From assembly GCA_021904315.1 (NCBI GenBank), contig CM038922.1, positions 11,507,347-11,571,346 on the forward strand: a stretch of 64,000 nucleotides of DNA, written 5' to 3'. The DNA is from Sphagnum magellanicum. Taxonomy: Eukaryota > Streptophyta > Sphagnopsida > Sphagnales > Sphagnaceae. The notes under the pieces were generated by a model that was not told the DNA's origin, searched no databases, and was given only the letters and a program-made list of their open reading frames with translations. Positions 36,761-47,900 of the stretch are shown in pieces. Positions within the stretch are counted from its first letter, which is position 1, and each line of letters begins with the position of its first letter. Made by a program: the position numbers and the translations under genes.

Positions 36761-39700
36761 AAGATTTTGATTGTTTATGTTTAGTGACTATTTACATCAC
36801 ATGATTGTTTAAGCTGTGATTTAAATTGAGAATTGCCAAATATTTGTTAAATTGTTTGATTTGGAAGTTAGGTTTGATCTTCATAGATAATAATATGTGA
36901 ACAAATTCATCATAACTGTGGAGTTAAATCTTATGTTTGAATTTGGTTAGAATTGAATATATAATATTTGGTGGCCATCCAATAGTGTGTCTTGTACATA
37001 ATTTAAATATTTTGTGTTGGATCTTTGATCTTCTAAATGACCCAACATTTTAAAATTTGTTTCAAATTCAAGGGGGACATCAACATTTTAGCATTTGGTG
37101 GCCACTTGATATTAAGTCTTCCCATGTGAGATGTTTGTCCATAGCATAAGCAAGTAGCTCTACCGTGAAAGGCTTTGTATTTTATTAAATAATTTTAAAA
37201 AGTAAGTGTTGAGTACTTATTAATGTGGGTGAGGTTAGGGGTTGATTAACAAACCACATCTGTTAAGCCTATACCCATTCATAAAAAGTTCTCACAATGC
37301 TTTTGTAAGACAAAGCGAATAAATTAGTTTTATTTTTTATGCACCTTGGGTGTTCTTGTGCTACCTGGTTTGAGGTGTCTTTTGGCTTTGTGTTTTCTCT
37401 TCTTGTTACTCACCTTGTACTTTTGGTGGATGGGTTTCCATCCCCCTTCTATTCTATACAAGGTTTTCATCAGAACCAATAAATTATGTTAGTCTTAAAG
37501 TGATATACTTTGTTTTTTGCCAATAATTAAATATTAGTGGATGGATGGGTTTTCATCCCCATTTTCTTTTATATAAGGTTTAGATTCAGATCTTCATACC
37601 ATGAATATTTTTCTATTTTTTAATTTTCGAATGGCCACTTGATATTATTATAAATATTTTGGTGATCAATTTTTTTACTACCCCACATAGATATTTTAAA
37701 AATATAGTTTGAAATTTGACATGTGTAAATTTCAAATTGTAATATGTGGACATAGACCATTAACATGACCGCAACGCAAAAAATGTCTATGAGTTTTGAA
37801 TCTATTAACCAACATTTTTTATAATTAAATTTCTACACTTTGAATAAATGTGTGAGATTCTAGTAAAATATGGTAGCCAATAAATACTAATAGTAATAAT
37901 TATTTCATTTTTATAATTTTTCATTTAAAGGATTATAAAAATGAAAAATTTTGATTAAATTTTGTAACAATTTATGAAATGTAATGGTTGTTTATAGCAT
38001 TTGGTCAATTCAAAAAGATGAGTTTAGTCCTAAAATAATATTTAAGTCCAAAAATAATTAAATATCTATTATTTGATAATGCCTAAAAATTAAAAACCTT
38101 TTTTTGACAATATCTTTTGTTGGCTCATTTGTTCTTGCTACCATTTCAAAGATATCCAAATTATAATTTGCATCCATTATTTGGTCAACAAATTCATTTT
38201 TTGATTCAACCACTAGATGTAAATGATGATAACATTATAAGAACATAGGATGTGAAGACCTTGCATCATATTCCTCAACAATGATTACTCCTTGTTCACA
38301 ACCAATGAAAAAGGACATTAAACAAAGGTTTTGAAATTTTGGATCCAACATCAAAGATAACATATTATAGGTTTTGTTTCATATTTTTTCAACAATGAAA
38401 TTTCTTTTTTTAACCCAATACAAACATCTCTTTTGATGTTAGAAGCCAAACAAATTAATTCAAGAGCCACACTAGAATCCTCTTCCATTAGGGTTTGAAA
38501 AGAAGGTGCATTTTTAGGTTTTTCTCTTAATTTCAATTTAATAATATGGCATAATTAAATGCATCACATAGAAACTAATGACCCTTAAATTGATTTAAAA
38601 CATAAGCAATTATAACTAAGGAAAGAAAATTAACACTAATTTGGCAAATGTGCCAAGTCAAAGGAGGTGGCACTCAAATAAATCAATCTTCATTGAACTA
38701 TGTTTACTATAATAGAGCATGATAACATCTTTGAATTATGGAGTTTTTAAAAAAAGAATGACCTTGCTAGTAAATCAAAAAAATCAAAACAAATGTTAAA
38801 TCTTTTTTCATTTAATAACATTTACAAAAAAAATCAAAACGCAATGCTTCTTGAGACACTACAATTGAAATAATGTATTACTTTGTTTTTACTAGAGTAT
38901 TCAATTGTCTTTTGAGAAGGTTTGAATCAGCATAAGCTTTGTTCCACTTTTATCTGCCTTTTCTTGACTTTTAAAACTAGGTTATACATTTCTACAAATC
39001 AAATTATGTAATTTTAATACTTCAATCCCTTATAATTTTTTCATCTATTGTTGCATATTAACATGTTTTAGAAAATACGTGACCAAAATAAAAAGCTTGA
39101 AAAATTTCTTACAAACCTTGAATTTTACATCAACTTCTTTGTTATCATTTACACAATAAAATGCCCAACATATTACATTTCTATTATGAATCTTCCATTT
39201 ATATCTTTGAACACGCAATTTTTGAAAATCATATTTCATTATTTCACATTTTCTTTTTAAATTTACACTTGCCTACTATGTTTGTAAATTTTCATGGTTT
39301 TCATATGGTTTTCTTGTTTTTTCTTCTTCCATTACATCATCCATGATTATTTCACATCCATCTTCATTACTTATTTTATTTTCATTTTGAAATGATTGTT
39401 CCATTTTTAGTTTCACAACACAATTTTGCATGACAAATGAAAGAAAAAAATTATGCAATCTATTTTCTACCTCTATCATGGATACTAAAAATCAATCCAA
39501 ATCAATCACAGATTATGTCCAATCCACATAGCAAAATATACAAGATTTTTTTTGAGTGAAAAATTCATTAAAAAAATACTACATCTAGAAAACAAACATA
39601 CATTCAATTTCCAAAAACACAAAGAAACATATAAATTATTTTTTTACAAAAAATAATTAAAAAAAGGAATGGAAAATTAAAAAAGAAAAAGAAATCAAAA

Positions 39701-40465
39701 TCAACATTTGAAAAAAACATGTACTTAGGTGAATGTGGTTGAAGATCGGAATTAAAGTCAATGTGCACTCCACATCCAAGTGAAAGCACACTATGGTGGT
39801 CAAAAATTGTTGTCCCAAATACCATTTTTTTGAAATTGTGTGTTTTTTGAACATCCACCAAACTAATATTGAAACAATTTTTTGAAAATAATACTTGGAA
39901 TAAGGTAGTTCAAAACCTAAAAAATAAGATTGTAAAACAAAATCCCACTTTGATATTAAATGATTGAAAAGTATATTAATGAAAAATTGTAATCATACCA
40001 ATATACTACAAAGTGCAAATATATTTCAAACCCATTCAAACGATTATCAAACTTGATGAAGTGCTCAATCATATATTACATACAAATTCATTGTTCCATT
40101 TCAATTCTATATGGAGAATTCCATTCATGTGATTTTAGAAAAAACATTAGGATGAGGTTTTTCATTGAAATAAACATTAGTGTGTGAATACATAAATTTT
40201 TTTTGAAAAAACACTATCATTTGAAAGATAACAAGAATTGTGTGGGAGGATTTGTGTCAAAAATCCATTTTTAGTGTTTTTCAAAACACTACATGAAATG
40301 AAAAAAAATTGCCCTTAAAATCATACAAAATGTAAAAAAAAACAAGTCCATTTTCTTGCTCAAAATGTACCACTATAATATGTTCTCATTCATCCAACAT
40401 CCCACACTTGCACAAAGCAAAAAAGGGGTGAAATACCTTGTCATTCACTAAACAAGCAACATCAA
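36761..40465. other. intergenic DNA with weak minus-strand coding debris
   Basis: Mostly AT-rich. Two related ~110-bp-spaced blocks, GTGGATGGGTTTCCATCCCC (37427) and GGATGGATGGGTTTTCATCCCC (37538), each followed by a TATAAGGTTT-like run, resemble LTR-end debris. Minus-strand frames at 38536-38351 (MKLREKPKNAPSFQTLMEED...) and 39479-39276 look slightly protein-like, but I recognise no family and give them no function. Confidence 0.3.
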
Positions 40466-40469
40466 TAGG

Positions 40470-40920
40470 CAATTATGGCACTAAGCAGACATGACCATGA
40501 AATAAGCATAAACAACAACATGTGAAAGTATTTTGAAAAATCGTGATGATGTTTACAATAATTGATGGCTCCAAGCGAACATGACCACAAAGGAAGCACG
40601 AATAGGAGCAATAGCCATCAATGACACCGGGGGACCATGACCATGAAGGAAACATGAACATCAATAGCTACCAACAATGGTGTTAGACAACCATGACCAC
40701 AAAAGAAGCACAAACAACAACAACCAACAATGATGTTAGGCAATCATGACCACAAAGGAAACATGAACATCAACAACAATTAACAATGGCATCAGGCAAC
40801 CACAACCATGAAGGAAGCACAAACAATAGCAATAGCCAACAATGGTGCCAAGCGACCACAACCATGAAGGAAGCATGAACAACAATAGCAAAGATGGCAC
40901 CAAACAAGCACAACCTCAAA
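40470..40920. repeat. minisatellite, about 55-60-bp units
   Basis: About seven imperfect units of the type GGCAACCATGACCACAAAGG, AAGCACAAACAACAACAACC, AACAATGGTGTTA. Phases are recognisable near 40489, 40580, 40635, 40690, 40745, 40800 and 40856. CCATGACCA and AAGGAAGCA are the most constant parts. Confidence 0.75.
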
Positions 40921-41439
40921 ACAAAGCAAACTTCAAACACAACTAAGCTTTAAATTCTTTCACAAATCACAAATTTGTCAAAACAAAGCCAATGACAAAA
41001 AATAAATAAATTTAAGATTCATTATCTTCCTCTTTTGAAAGGCACCATGCCTATGCTCAAATCTAACCACTAACCTAAATCTAATTCCTAACTTAATCAT
41101 TAACCTAAATTAATGGTTCTTATCTTGTGAAAAAATCCTAAAAATCAGATCTAGGTTTTATGAGAAAACCTAGTCGGTTTTGGTTTTTGATTTTTTTTAA
41201 TAAATAAAGTTTGGTTTTCATCATCAAATCTCACGCATGAGAACCGAGAGGTTGATTTTTACTCAATGATCAATAAATGTGATACCCATTGATTCTTAGT
41301 CTAAGAACCGGATCGAGAGTCAATTTGAGAACTGGGTCTCAATTTGAGAACCGCCCAGCATTTGTTTGAACGTGCCATAAAAGGCACATCCTTTATGCCA
41401 TGACCTAGGGTTAAACAACCCATCACCAAACACTTTGGC

Positions 41440-41990
41440 ATATCTTTCTCAATTCTTCTCCATTTTGAGTGATTTAAAATATTATAAAAGCACCTTCTCA
41501 AGCTTTACAAATCATCTTTGAAATGCAAAGCCAAGGAGCAACCAAAAAAGAGCAATAAAAAAAAATACGTTTTTTCAAATTGCAAAACAAGTTTTTTTCA
41601 TTTTTCTTCATTTTGACCCCTCCTACTTCATCAATGCAGAACTTTCTCATTCTTCTGTTCAAATTGAGCAATTTCATATGCACTTTCCCATTTTTTTGTT
41701 CAAATTGAGCAATTTAAAAGGGCTCTGAAATCACCATCTTTTACAAATCATCTTGTAACTGCGACACAGTAATATTTAAGGGCTTTTTGAGGGGTTCAGA
41801 AATAGGCTATGAGTTGTTTCATTGAGAATTTTCTGCAAAAAAGACCCCCCCCCCCCCCCCCTACTTTGTAACTTTCTTGCCTCTAGTCAAATTTTGCCGA
41901 TTTTTAGTGTGATAGGTGTGCCAAGAGGAGGGCTCCATCTACTCTTTGGACACCATAAACAATGAGACCCTCCTGCAAAAACAGTGAGCA
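41440..41990 (+). repeat. dispersed repeat B, copy 2, with a C17 homopolymer
   Basis: Related to 18480-18990. Shared blocks include GACCCCTCCTACTT, AACTTTCTCATT, GATTTTTAGTGTGATAGGTG and TGCCAAGAGGAGGGCTCC followed by TTTGGACACC. It holds a partial internal duplication (GTTCAAATTGAGCAATTT twice) and an uninterrupted run of 17 C at 41845-41861, a likely assembly-sensitive or slippage site. Confidence 0.65.
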
Positions 41991-42449
41991 AACCCTACCT
42001 TAAGTGTTCGGTTATGGACTGTTCTACCCTACTGGTTTTAGAAACTGAGAGCAAAACTCTGTTGTCGTTGCCTTAATTTAAGAAAATTATAGCTGAAATT
42101 TAATATAATGGAGAGGTTTCTACCTTTTCCCACTACACTTTCTTGTTATTCTGGTCTTGATTGAATCGGTGTTTCCAACTTTCTAAGAAGTTCCCCTCTT
42201 GCAGCTCTTCTTGTAGGTTATTTATTTAACGTAGTACCTACGCCGTTTCGACAGGAAGGTGCCTAATTATTATTTTTTTTTTGTCACATATATTTGGCAG
42301 TAAGAATAATAATAATTTAAAATTCGGCATTATACTAAATAATGAGGCTATTGTGCTTGTTCATTCAGATTTTTGGCATGGCAGGAACTTACTTTTCAGA
42401 ATTCTCAGTAATTCTGTAAATTACTGCCTAACCAGCCAAGGTACCATGG

Positions 42450-42715
42450 TATTTATGTGAAGGCATATAGTAATCACGGTAGGCTCTGCTTCGACCCCAC
42501 AAAGTTCGATGGGTGGGTTTAGATTTGCCAAGCCAGCAAGTTGTTCACAGTTCACACCCACAAGTTTAGTTAGTCACACAAGGTGGTGCTTTCTTCAAGG
42601 GCTCCCTGGACCAGAAACAACACTTGCTTCTGATCTCTTCTACAATATTCTTTGGATTGAAAGAGGGGCGTTGTTTGGTGATACTTTGGATTTTCAGTTT
42701 AGCATATAGCCTCAC
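42450..42715 (+). repeat. dispersed repeat C, copy 1
   Basis: Contains GTGAAGGCATATAGTAA, AGTTAGTCACACAAGGTGGT, GCTTTCTTCAAGGGCTCCC, GATCTCTTCTACAATATTCT and TTGGATTGA. The same order of blocks occurs at 60262-60460, and part of it occurs inverted at 59430-59505. It lies upstream of the kinase locus, so it may overlap its promoter or 5' UTR. No terminal structure is visible. Confidence 0.6.
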
Positions 42716-43374
42716 CAGGTAGAAGAATCAGGGCCAGCTGATCGAGATTCGAGCTTCTGAGAGACGAGGGATCCTTCAGCCATCAGGTGAGGGTGGAAGT
42801 TCTTAAGGCTTCTGGGTTCTGCTTGGGGTTGAACTTGATGGGTGGTCACTAGAATCAAAGTTGCTGTATCATGTTAGACTTAAGATTACTGCCTACTCGT
42901 AAGCCAAAGAGGGATCGATACGGAACTTTTGTGCTTCATCCAGTATGGTAAGATGACTTAGAAATTTTAATTTCAGTCTACTATAAGAGGGCAATGTTTA
43001 TGCAGGTTGCAGAAAATCTCAAAAGGGAACTGGACTCTACGTTCAGCATGTCAAACTATTTCTTATTTTCTATAGCCACCTTGCTTACGGTTTCCTCTAG
43101 CAAATCTTGGCAGGCCCAACTGTAACACGTTGATCTACTTACGTTTTCTTTCTGCCAAGTTGCCAATTGACGAGTATTTACTTAGTGTCAAATATGACTT
43201 CAGTGCCATGAAAACTTGCCGAATGTGACCTATTATGTGTATCATTGCTAACAATGAATTTGCTGGTTGCAAGGTTTGCACAATTAGCAGATTCAGGAGT
43301 TGACGACAAAAAGCAGAAATTTCAGTTTACATGATCACCCTTGTTTGACCCAACGGAGGAGTAATCGAAAAAGA

Positions 43375-43505
43375 AGCCGGAGGGATTGGAATGAAAGTAC
43401 CATTGCGTTGCGATTTCCAGCTCTATTCTTCTTCTGATCAAGACTCTCAATCGTCATCTTGCTGTGTTGTATTATCCTGCTGTGTGGCCAGCTACTGTGT
43501 AACAC
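43375..43505 (+). pseudogene. remnant resembling the 3' end of the three-helix membrane gene
   Basis: The DNA around 43430-43490 (ATCGTCATCTTGCTGTGTTG, TATTATCCTGCTGTGTGG) matches 55835-55870 (CATCATCTTGTTGTGTTG, TATCCTGGTACTGTGTGGG), the last membrane helix of the gene at 54969-55895. The translation LSIVILLCCIILLCG resembles STIILLCCILVLCG. A basic stretch (RKRSRRD-like) precedes it, as in the intact gene. A stop codon lies between them. It suggests that a copy of that gene once lay directly upstream of the kinase. Confidence 0.45.
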
Positions 43506-43970
43506 CCTATAGGTAAAACTTGACGGATATATTGTTTAAAACTTGTCGTTGAAACGATTGTTGTTTATAAGTTGGTTATCCTTCTTTGCCGCTTGCATCA
43601 AGATTTGGGTGCTCTTGCCAATAATATCAACTAGCGCTTGATAATCATGCAGTAGCTGCATCCCGGTTCAGTACTAGATTTGAAACGTTTCTAGATTATT
43701 TACCCAGAGTGCAGCTCTAGCCTTATTATGGAACTTTTCGATTGCAAAATGTAGAGGATCTGTATTTCTGGTTTCAGAACTTTACACACACTCCGTTTGC
43801 TAAGATGTTTTCTTCCTCTAGGAGGAGTACATGCAAATTCTCTAGGTTCCTTTGTCAGGTCCAGGAAACATCCGTCTCAACCATTTAGTCATGGGAAAAG
43901 CAAACTTTGTTCTGAATGATGTAACATTGTCATTCCCTTGGCAGGGTGCAACTGCACACTTTGTTCCAGC

Positions 43971-44892
43971 ATGACAAGTGTGTACAGTGAATGCAAGAAA
44001 ATGGCAAGCGATTTGGTGCAACAGTCTGGAGAGGTCAAATTCAACCAACAGCTTTGCAAACTCCTTGCAGACACATACACAAGCTCGCTGAATGATCTGG
44101 ACGGAGAGATAGATGCAAGATCTCAAAATTCGTGCCAAAAAGCTCTGGCAGAATTGTGTCGTGTTATGTGCTGTGGCAAGAGGTTGGCAGAAGATTGGAC
44201 CAGCGAGGATTGGTGGAAGTCAATGGCCAATTCGTCCAATTCTGTGTCAGTTGGAAAGAAGGTCGAAATCCACTTGAAAGAGTTTCTCAGTTGTGTTAAG
44301 GTGTTGAGGATTGCAATTGCAGAAGCCAAGTGCAACTTCAAATTTGATCTCTCAACCATCAAGGATTCAGAAGTGTTAATGTCTGAGGTTTTTCAAGGGT
44401 ACGAGAAGACCCTTTTAAAGCACATTTTAGAGCACATAGATGCTTCTATGCAAAAATTTACTTCCAGTGAAGATTGTGAGCTTGCAAAACACTTGAAAGA
44501 GAGATTCACTGGTCAGCTGTCGATAAAATATGCCGATGTGGATATAGATTATACAAATGGGCGACTTGGAGAAGGGAGCTCTGGAATGGTGTACAAGTGC
44601 AACTTCCTCGGAAGGGAAGCAGCAGCCAAGATTTTCGGACGTTGCCAGGACTCAAGCAGGAAGGATGTTCAAAATGAAGTGAACTTGTTGGCCGGACTCC
44701 AACACCCTAATGTGATTCAGCTCATTGGGCATACTTTCAATGAAACTCAAGAAGTAATTGTTTTAGAGCGGATGGAGGCCAACCTCGAAAATTACTTAAC
44801 CAGTCTAAACAGTTGCATGCCACCGAACAAGGAAGGACCCCCTCTTCCCCTCCTTGGAGCTGTTGATATTATGCTCTATATAGCAGAGGGCG
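43971..44892 (+). CDS. segment 1: helical N-terminus and kinase N-lobe
   Basis: The first ~190 residues (from MTSVYSECKKMASDLVQQSG) are predicted all-helical, with LNDLDGEIDARSQNSCQKAL and VGKKVEIHLKEFLSCVKVLR, compatible with a four-helix bundle such as HeLo/RPW8-like domains. This is only a shape-based suggestion. The kinase N-lobe follows: glycine loop GEGSSG (44568-44585), the ATP-binding Lys in AAKIF (codon 44628-44630), the helix-C Glu in QNEVNLL, and LQHPNVIQLIGHTF. The frame ends at 44892, where GGC-G is followed by AAC TAC in the +1 frame; the run-on stops six codons later. Confidence 0.75.
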
Positions 44893-45618
44893 AACTACTT
44901 GCATGAACACCATGTGGTGCACCGTGATCTTAAGGCAAGAAATGTCTTAATAAGTACTGTAGTAAAGGATGTTGAGAACCTTGAACGTTCCTGGGCTTGG
45001 CATGTGAAGATCACAGACTTTGGCCTGTCAAAATTAAAGGAGGCCGGCTCCCAATATTCCACATTGGACGTAGGCACCCGAGCATTTATGGCACCCGAGG
45101 TATTCAATGTTGAGGACAACAAAGACAAGAACTACACCAAAGCTGCAGATGTTTACAGCTACGCAATGATTTTCTTTGAGGTACTCACTGGGAAGCTACC
45201 ATTTGAAGGTGTACTCCGAGGGGAGATCTTTGAGAGAATTAAGAAGGGGGAGAGGCCCAATTTACCATCGGAAGCCTACTGCCCAGAGTACCTGTCGGCA
45301 TTCATAGGCAGGTGTTGGGCCACTGACGCTAAAGAGCGGCCTGAATTTCCTGACATCTGCCAAATGTTGGTGTACTGCAAGGAGTTGATCCTAAGAGATT
45401 CTTTTCCATCCCCATTAATTTGCATTGTTGAGAATGATGCCCAAAAGTTGTCATCTTTTTTGGGTCCAAAATGGGGGATACAATTACAGGTAAAATGGGG
45501 TAAGCATTTTGGCAACTGGATCAGTCAATGGCAAGATTTTGACAAGGCATTCTTGTTGTTCAGCAATGCAGCCAAGCAGAAGGACCCAGAGGCACTGTAC
45601 AGACTTGGGCTCTGTTTC
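44893..45618 (+). CDS. segment 2: kinase C-lobe and start of Sel1 region
   Basis: This frame continues with NYLHEHHVVHRDLKARNVLI (HRD Asp codon 44926-44928), TDFGLSKL (DFG at 45016-45024), GTRAFMAPEV (APE at 45091-45099), DVYSYAMIFFEVLTGKLPFE and CWATDAKERPEF. The kinase is complete and carries HRDLKxxN, so it should be catalytically competent as Ser/Thr or dual-specificity type. After the kinase comes a WGKHFGNWISQW linker and the first Sel1-like helix pair (AFLLFSNAAKQKDPEALYRLGLCF). It ends at TTC TGA (45616-45621); reading +1 from GAG (45620) restores EYGLG, the expected rest of the Sel1 repeat. Confidence 0.8.
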
Positions 45619-45619
45619 T

Positions 45620-46708
45620 GAGTATGGACTTGGTACAGAACAAAACCATCAGGAGGCTGTTATGCATTATCAACTAGCCATCAAGGGGAAGTATGCCAGT
45701 GCTTATGTGGAGCTTAGTTGCTGCTATGCCCTTGGACGGGGCGTGCCTCAAAGTGACGATCAAGCTATGAACATGTTGGAGGATGCTTTAGAACAACAAA
45801 CCCGTGCTGGCATTGTTCTCCCTTGTGTAAGAGAAATGTTACAATATATGGACCCTTCAAAAATCGAAGATGTCATTGTACCAGCGGCAATACTGGAGGG
45901 ACACCAGAGAGCTATGCATAGGTACCTCCTCATTACAAAGTTTCCTATTGGGAGGAAGCTTCTTGCTGGCCCAAGCTTGAACAACAACCAAGAAGTTGAC
46001 ATTATTAGCATTGATGTCCATAAGCCAAAATCCATGGGTATAATATATGGGAGATCATTCAACCTTGGGATGGTGGGGTTTCTTCTGTTTTCTACATTTG
46101 TTGTGACATGTCTTCTTTCTGTACATGAGGTCCAACACTTCTTTTTAGCAATCGATCCTTCTCCATTTCTTTTCTCTTTGAGGGCAGCCCGAGACTTTCT
46201 AGTCATCTTTCTCTCTAGATGGATTGCTATAGTTCTTTTCTCTTTTGAGACAGTTGAACAGCTTGTGGTATTCTGCCTTGCTCTCACATCAACAATGTTT
46301 GCAGTTTGGGTTTGTGTGCAGTGGGTGATTAATTTGTTGAAGGCAAAAAGTCCTCCAGACTCCACAGCTCATCATTTCCACATGCTTCCTCCTGTATTGA
46401 GACTTGTTACAAATTCTTATGTGTGTCTACCTACTTGTGTGGAATTTCTATTGTCCTGTACATTAATGTTTTGGTCATGGCCAACTGCTTGGTTGATTCT
46501 GCAATGTTCTATTTTTCACTTTGTCATAACAAGTTGTATCTTGTGCTGGGATTTTCTCTATGGGTCTTTTCTTGCTAATATGTCAAGGTTTTGTGAAACT
46601 TCGGGTTTAAAGAAGTGGTTGAAGTCAGATACTAATTTAAATTGGTGGTTGAACCTTCGTAGCATAATTGGTGTTTTATTGTTCTTCTGTTTTCCTTTTT
46701 TATTGTGA
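45620..46708 (+). CDS. segment 3: Sel1-like repeats and first membrane module
   Basis: It opens with EYGLGTEQNHQEAVMHYQLA, then YASAYVELSCCYALGRGVPQ, the A-x-x-x-L-G-x-x-Y-x-x-G-x-G-V pattern of Sel1/TPR-like repeats, which act as protein-binding scaffolds. After a basic linker (FPIGRKLLAG, HKPKSMG) the protein becomes hydrophobic: helices near FLLFSTFVVTCLL, FLVIFLSRWIAIVLFSF, VVFCLALTSTMFAVWVCV, and LSCTLMFWSWPTAWLILQC (46440-46500), then SNMSRF-like SRFCETSGLKKWLKS and WWLNLRSIIGVLLFF. The frame is lost in a T run near 46695; one extra T would continue FPFFIVMR in line with module 2. Confidence 0.75.
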   Translation, partial: EYGLGTEQNHQEAVMHYQLAIKGKYASAYVELSCCYALGRGVPQSDDQAMNMLEDALEQQTRAGIVLPCVREMLQYMDPSKIEDVIVPAAILEGHQRAMHRYLLITKFPIGRKLLAGPSLNNNQEVDIISIDVHKPKSMGIIYGRSFNLGMVGFLLFSTFVVTCLLSVHEVQHFFLAIDPSPFLFSLRAARDFLVIFLSRWIAIVLFSFETVEQLVVFCLALTSTMFAVWVCVQWVINLLKAKSPPDSTAHHFHMLPPVLRLVTNSYVCLPTCVEFLLSCTLMFWSWPTAWLILQCSIFHFVITSCILCWDFLYGSFLANMSRFCETSGLKKWLKSDTNLNWWLNLRSIIGVLLFFCFPFLL

Positions 46709-47900
46709 TGAGGGTAAGCCTATTCTTGGTGCTACACTTTTTTTCTCTATTTCATTCCTTTACACAAATAGTTCTGCACTTTGTAAAACTTTGTTTTTCT
46801 GTACTTTTCTGGGTTTTTCTTTTTGATTTCCATTCAACTACACACTTTGTAACACTTCATTTCTCTGAATTGCGCACTATATCACTTTTCTCCTTGCAGT
46901 TAACTGTCAACTTTATGCTTGTCCTCTTGGGACTATTTTTGTTTGCATTCACAGTTGTCCATTTTGCGGCATGGGTTGTGCTCAAAATTGATCAGCTCAA
47001 TGCTGGCAGAGAGCTTACAGACATGTTGAGGTCAACCGTGTTTTATCACCATTATCCTCCAGAATTGGTTTTTGTACAGGATGACCCTTATCTCTGGATA
47101 CCTATGGTGTCCATCTTCTTGTCATTTATTGTCTTGTTGTGGTCATGGCCAACTGCTTGGTTGATTGTGCAATGTTCCACGTTTTTCTTTGTCACGAGAA
47201 GTTGTATTTTGTACAGGGATTTTCTCTGTAAGTCTTTTGTGAGTAACATGTCAAGGTTTTACAAATCTTTAAGTTTAAACAAGTTGTTGCAATCACATAC
47301 AATTGGAGAGTGGTGGTTGAACCTTAGAACCTCAGTGGCTATTTTATTCTTTCTTCCATTCTCTACATTTATTGTGATGAGGGCAAGCTTAGTCTTGGTA
47401 AGCCACTTTTCTTCTTTGTTTGACTCCTCCATAGAATCAGTCCTACACTTCCTAGAATTTATTCTTTTCTCTTTCCAGGCAAAAATACACTTTGTAAGAC
47501 TTTGTGTTTCTGTTTTCATTTTCGAATTATTCATTTTTGGTTACATCAAACCACACAATTTGTAACACTTCGTTTCTCTGCATCGGGCCCAATAATTTTT
47601 TTTTCTTTGCAGTTAACTATAAACCTTATCCTACTCAGCTTGGGACTTGTTTGATTTGTATGGACATTTTGTCATGGTTGATCATTTCAAGGCCAGAAGG
47701 CCTTCAGCCGCAATGTGGTCAATCTTTGGAGACCATCTGATTTTCCTCATGCTGAAACAGACCCATTGTGGGTCATTGTGAAGGCATCCTATCTCTGTTT
47801 GATGTCATTATTTTTGTCATCTAGTTTATGTTTTTGGTCCTGGCCAACTGCTTGGCTACTTCTCAAGTATTCCCGTGTGGTACATCTTGTGGTAACCTTC
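46077..47900 (+). repeat. three tandem ~0.6-0.7-kb exon-intron modules (WSWPTAWL)
   Basis: The block TGGTC(A/C)TGGCCAACTGCTTGG ends at 46492, 47160 and 47855 (spacings 668 and 695). The block CTACATTT(G/A)TTGTGA recurs at about 46094, 46695 and 47364 (spacings about 602 and 669). Sequence between these marks is related too, including putative intron text such as ACACTTCATTTCTCTG / ACACTTCGTTTCTCTG. The coding duplications therefore included flanking non-coding DNA. Confidence 0.85.
46705..47397 (+). CDS. segment 4: second membrane module
   Basis: It is open from 46705 and contains LTVNFMLVLLGLFLFAFTVV, a hydrophilic loop (DQLNAGRELTDMLRSTVFYH), then VLLWSWPTAWLIVQCSTFFF, RDFLCKSFVSNMSRFYKS, WWLNLRTSVAILFF and STFIVMRASLVLV. 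It parallels segment 3 block by block. CTTGCAG|TTAACT (exon start 46900) and CTTG|GTAAGC (after 47397) would make 46900-47397 an exon. Alternatively all of 46705-47565 is coding, because the frame stays open through the putative introns. cDNA would decide. Confidence 0.65.

Noticed and set aside
45760..46365. 201-codon minus-strand ORF
   Set aside because: It is the antisense shadow of the Sel1/membrane part of the kinase gene, which has clear motifs on the plus strand.
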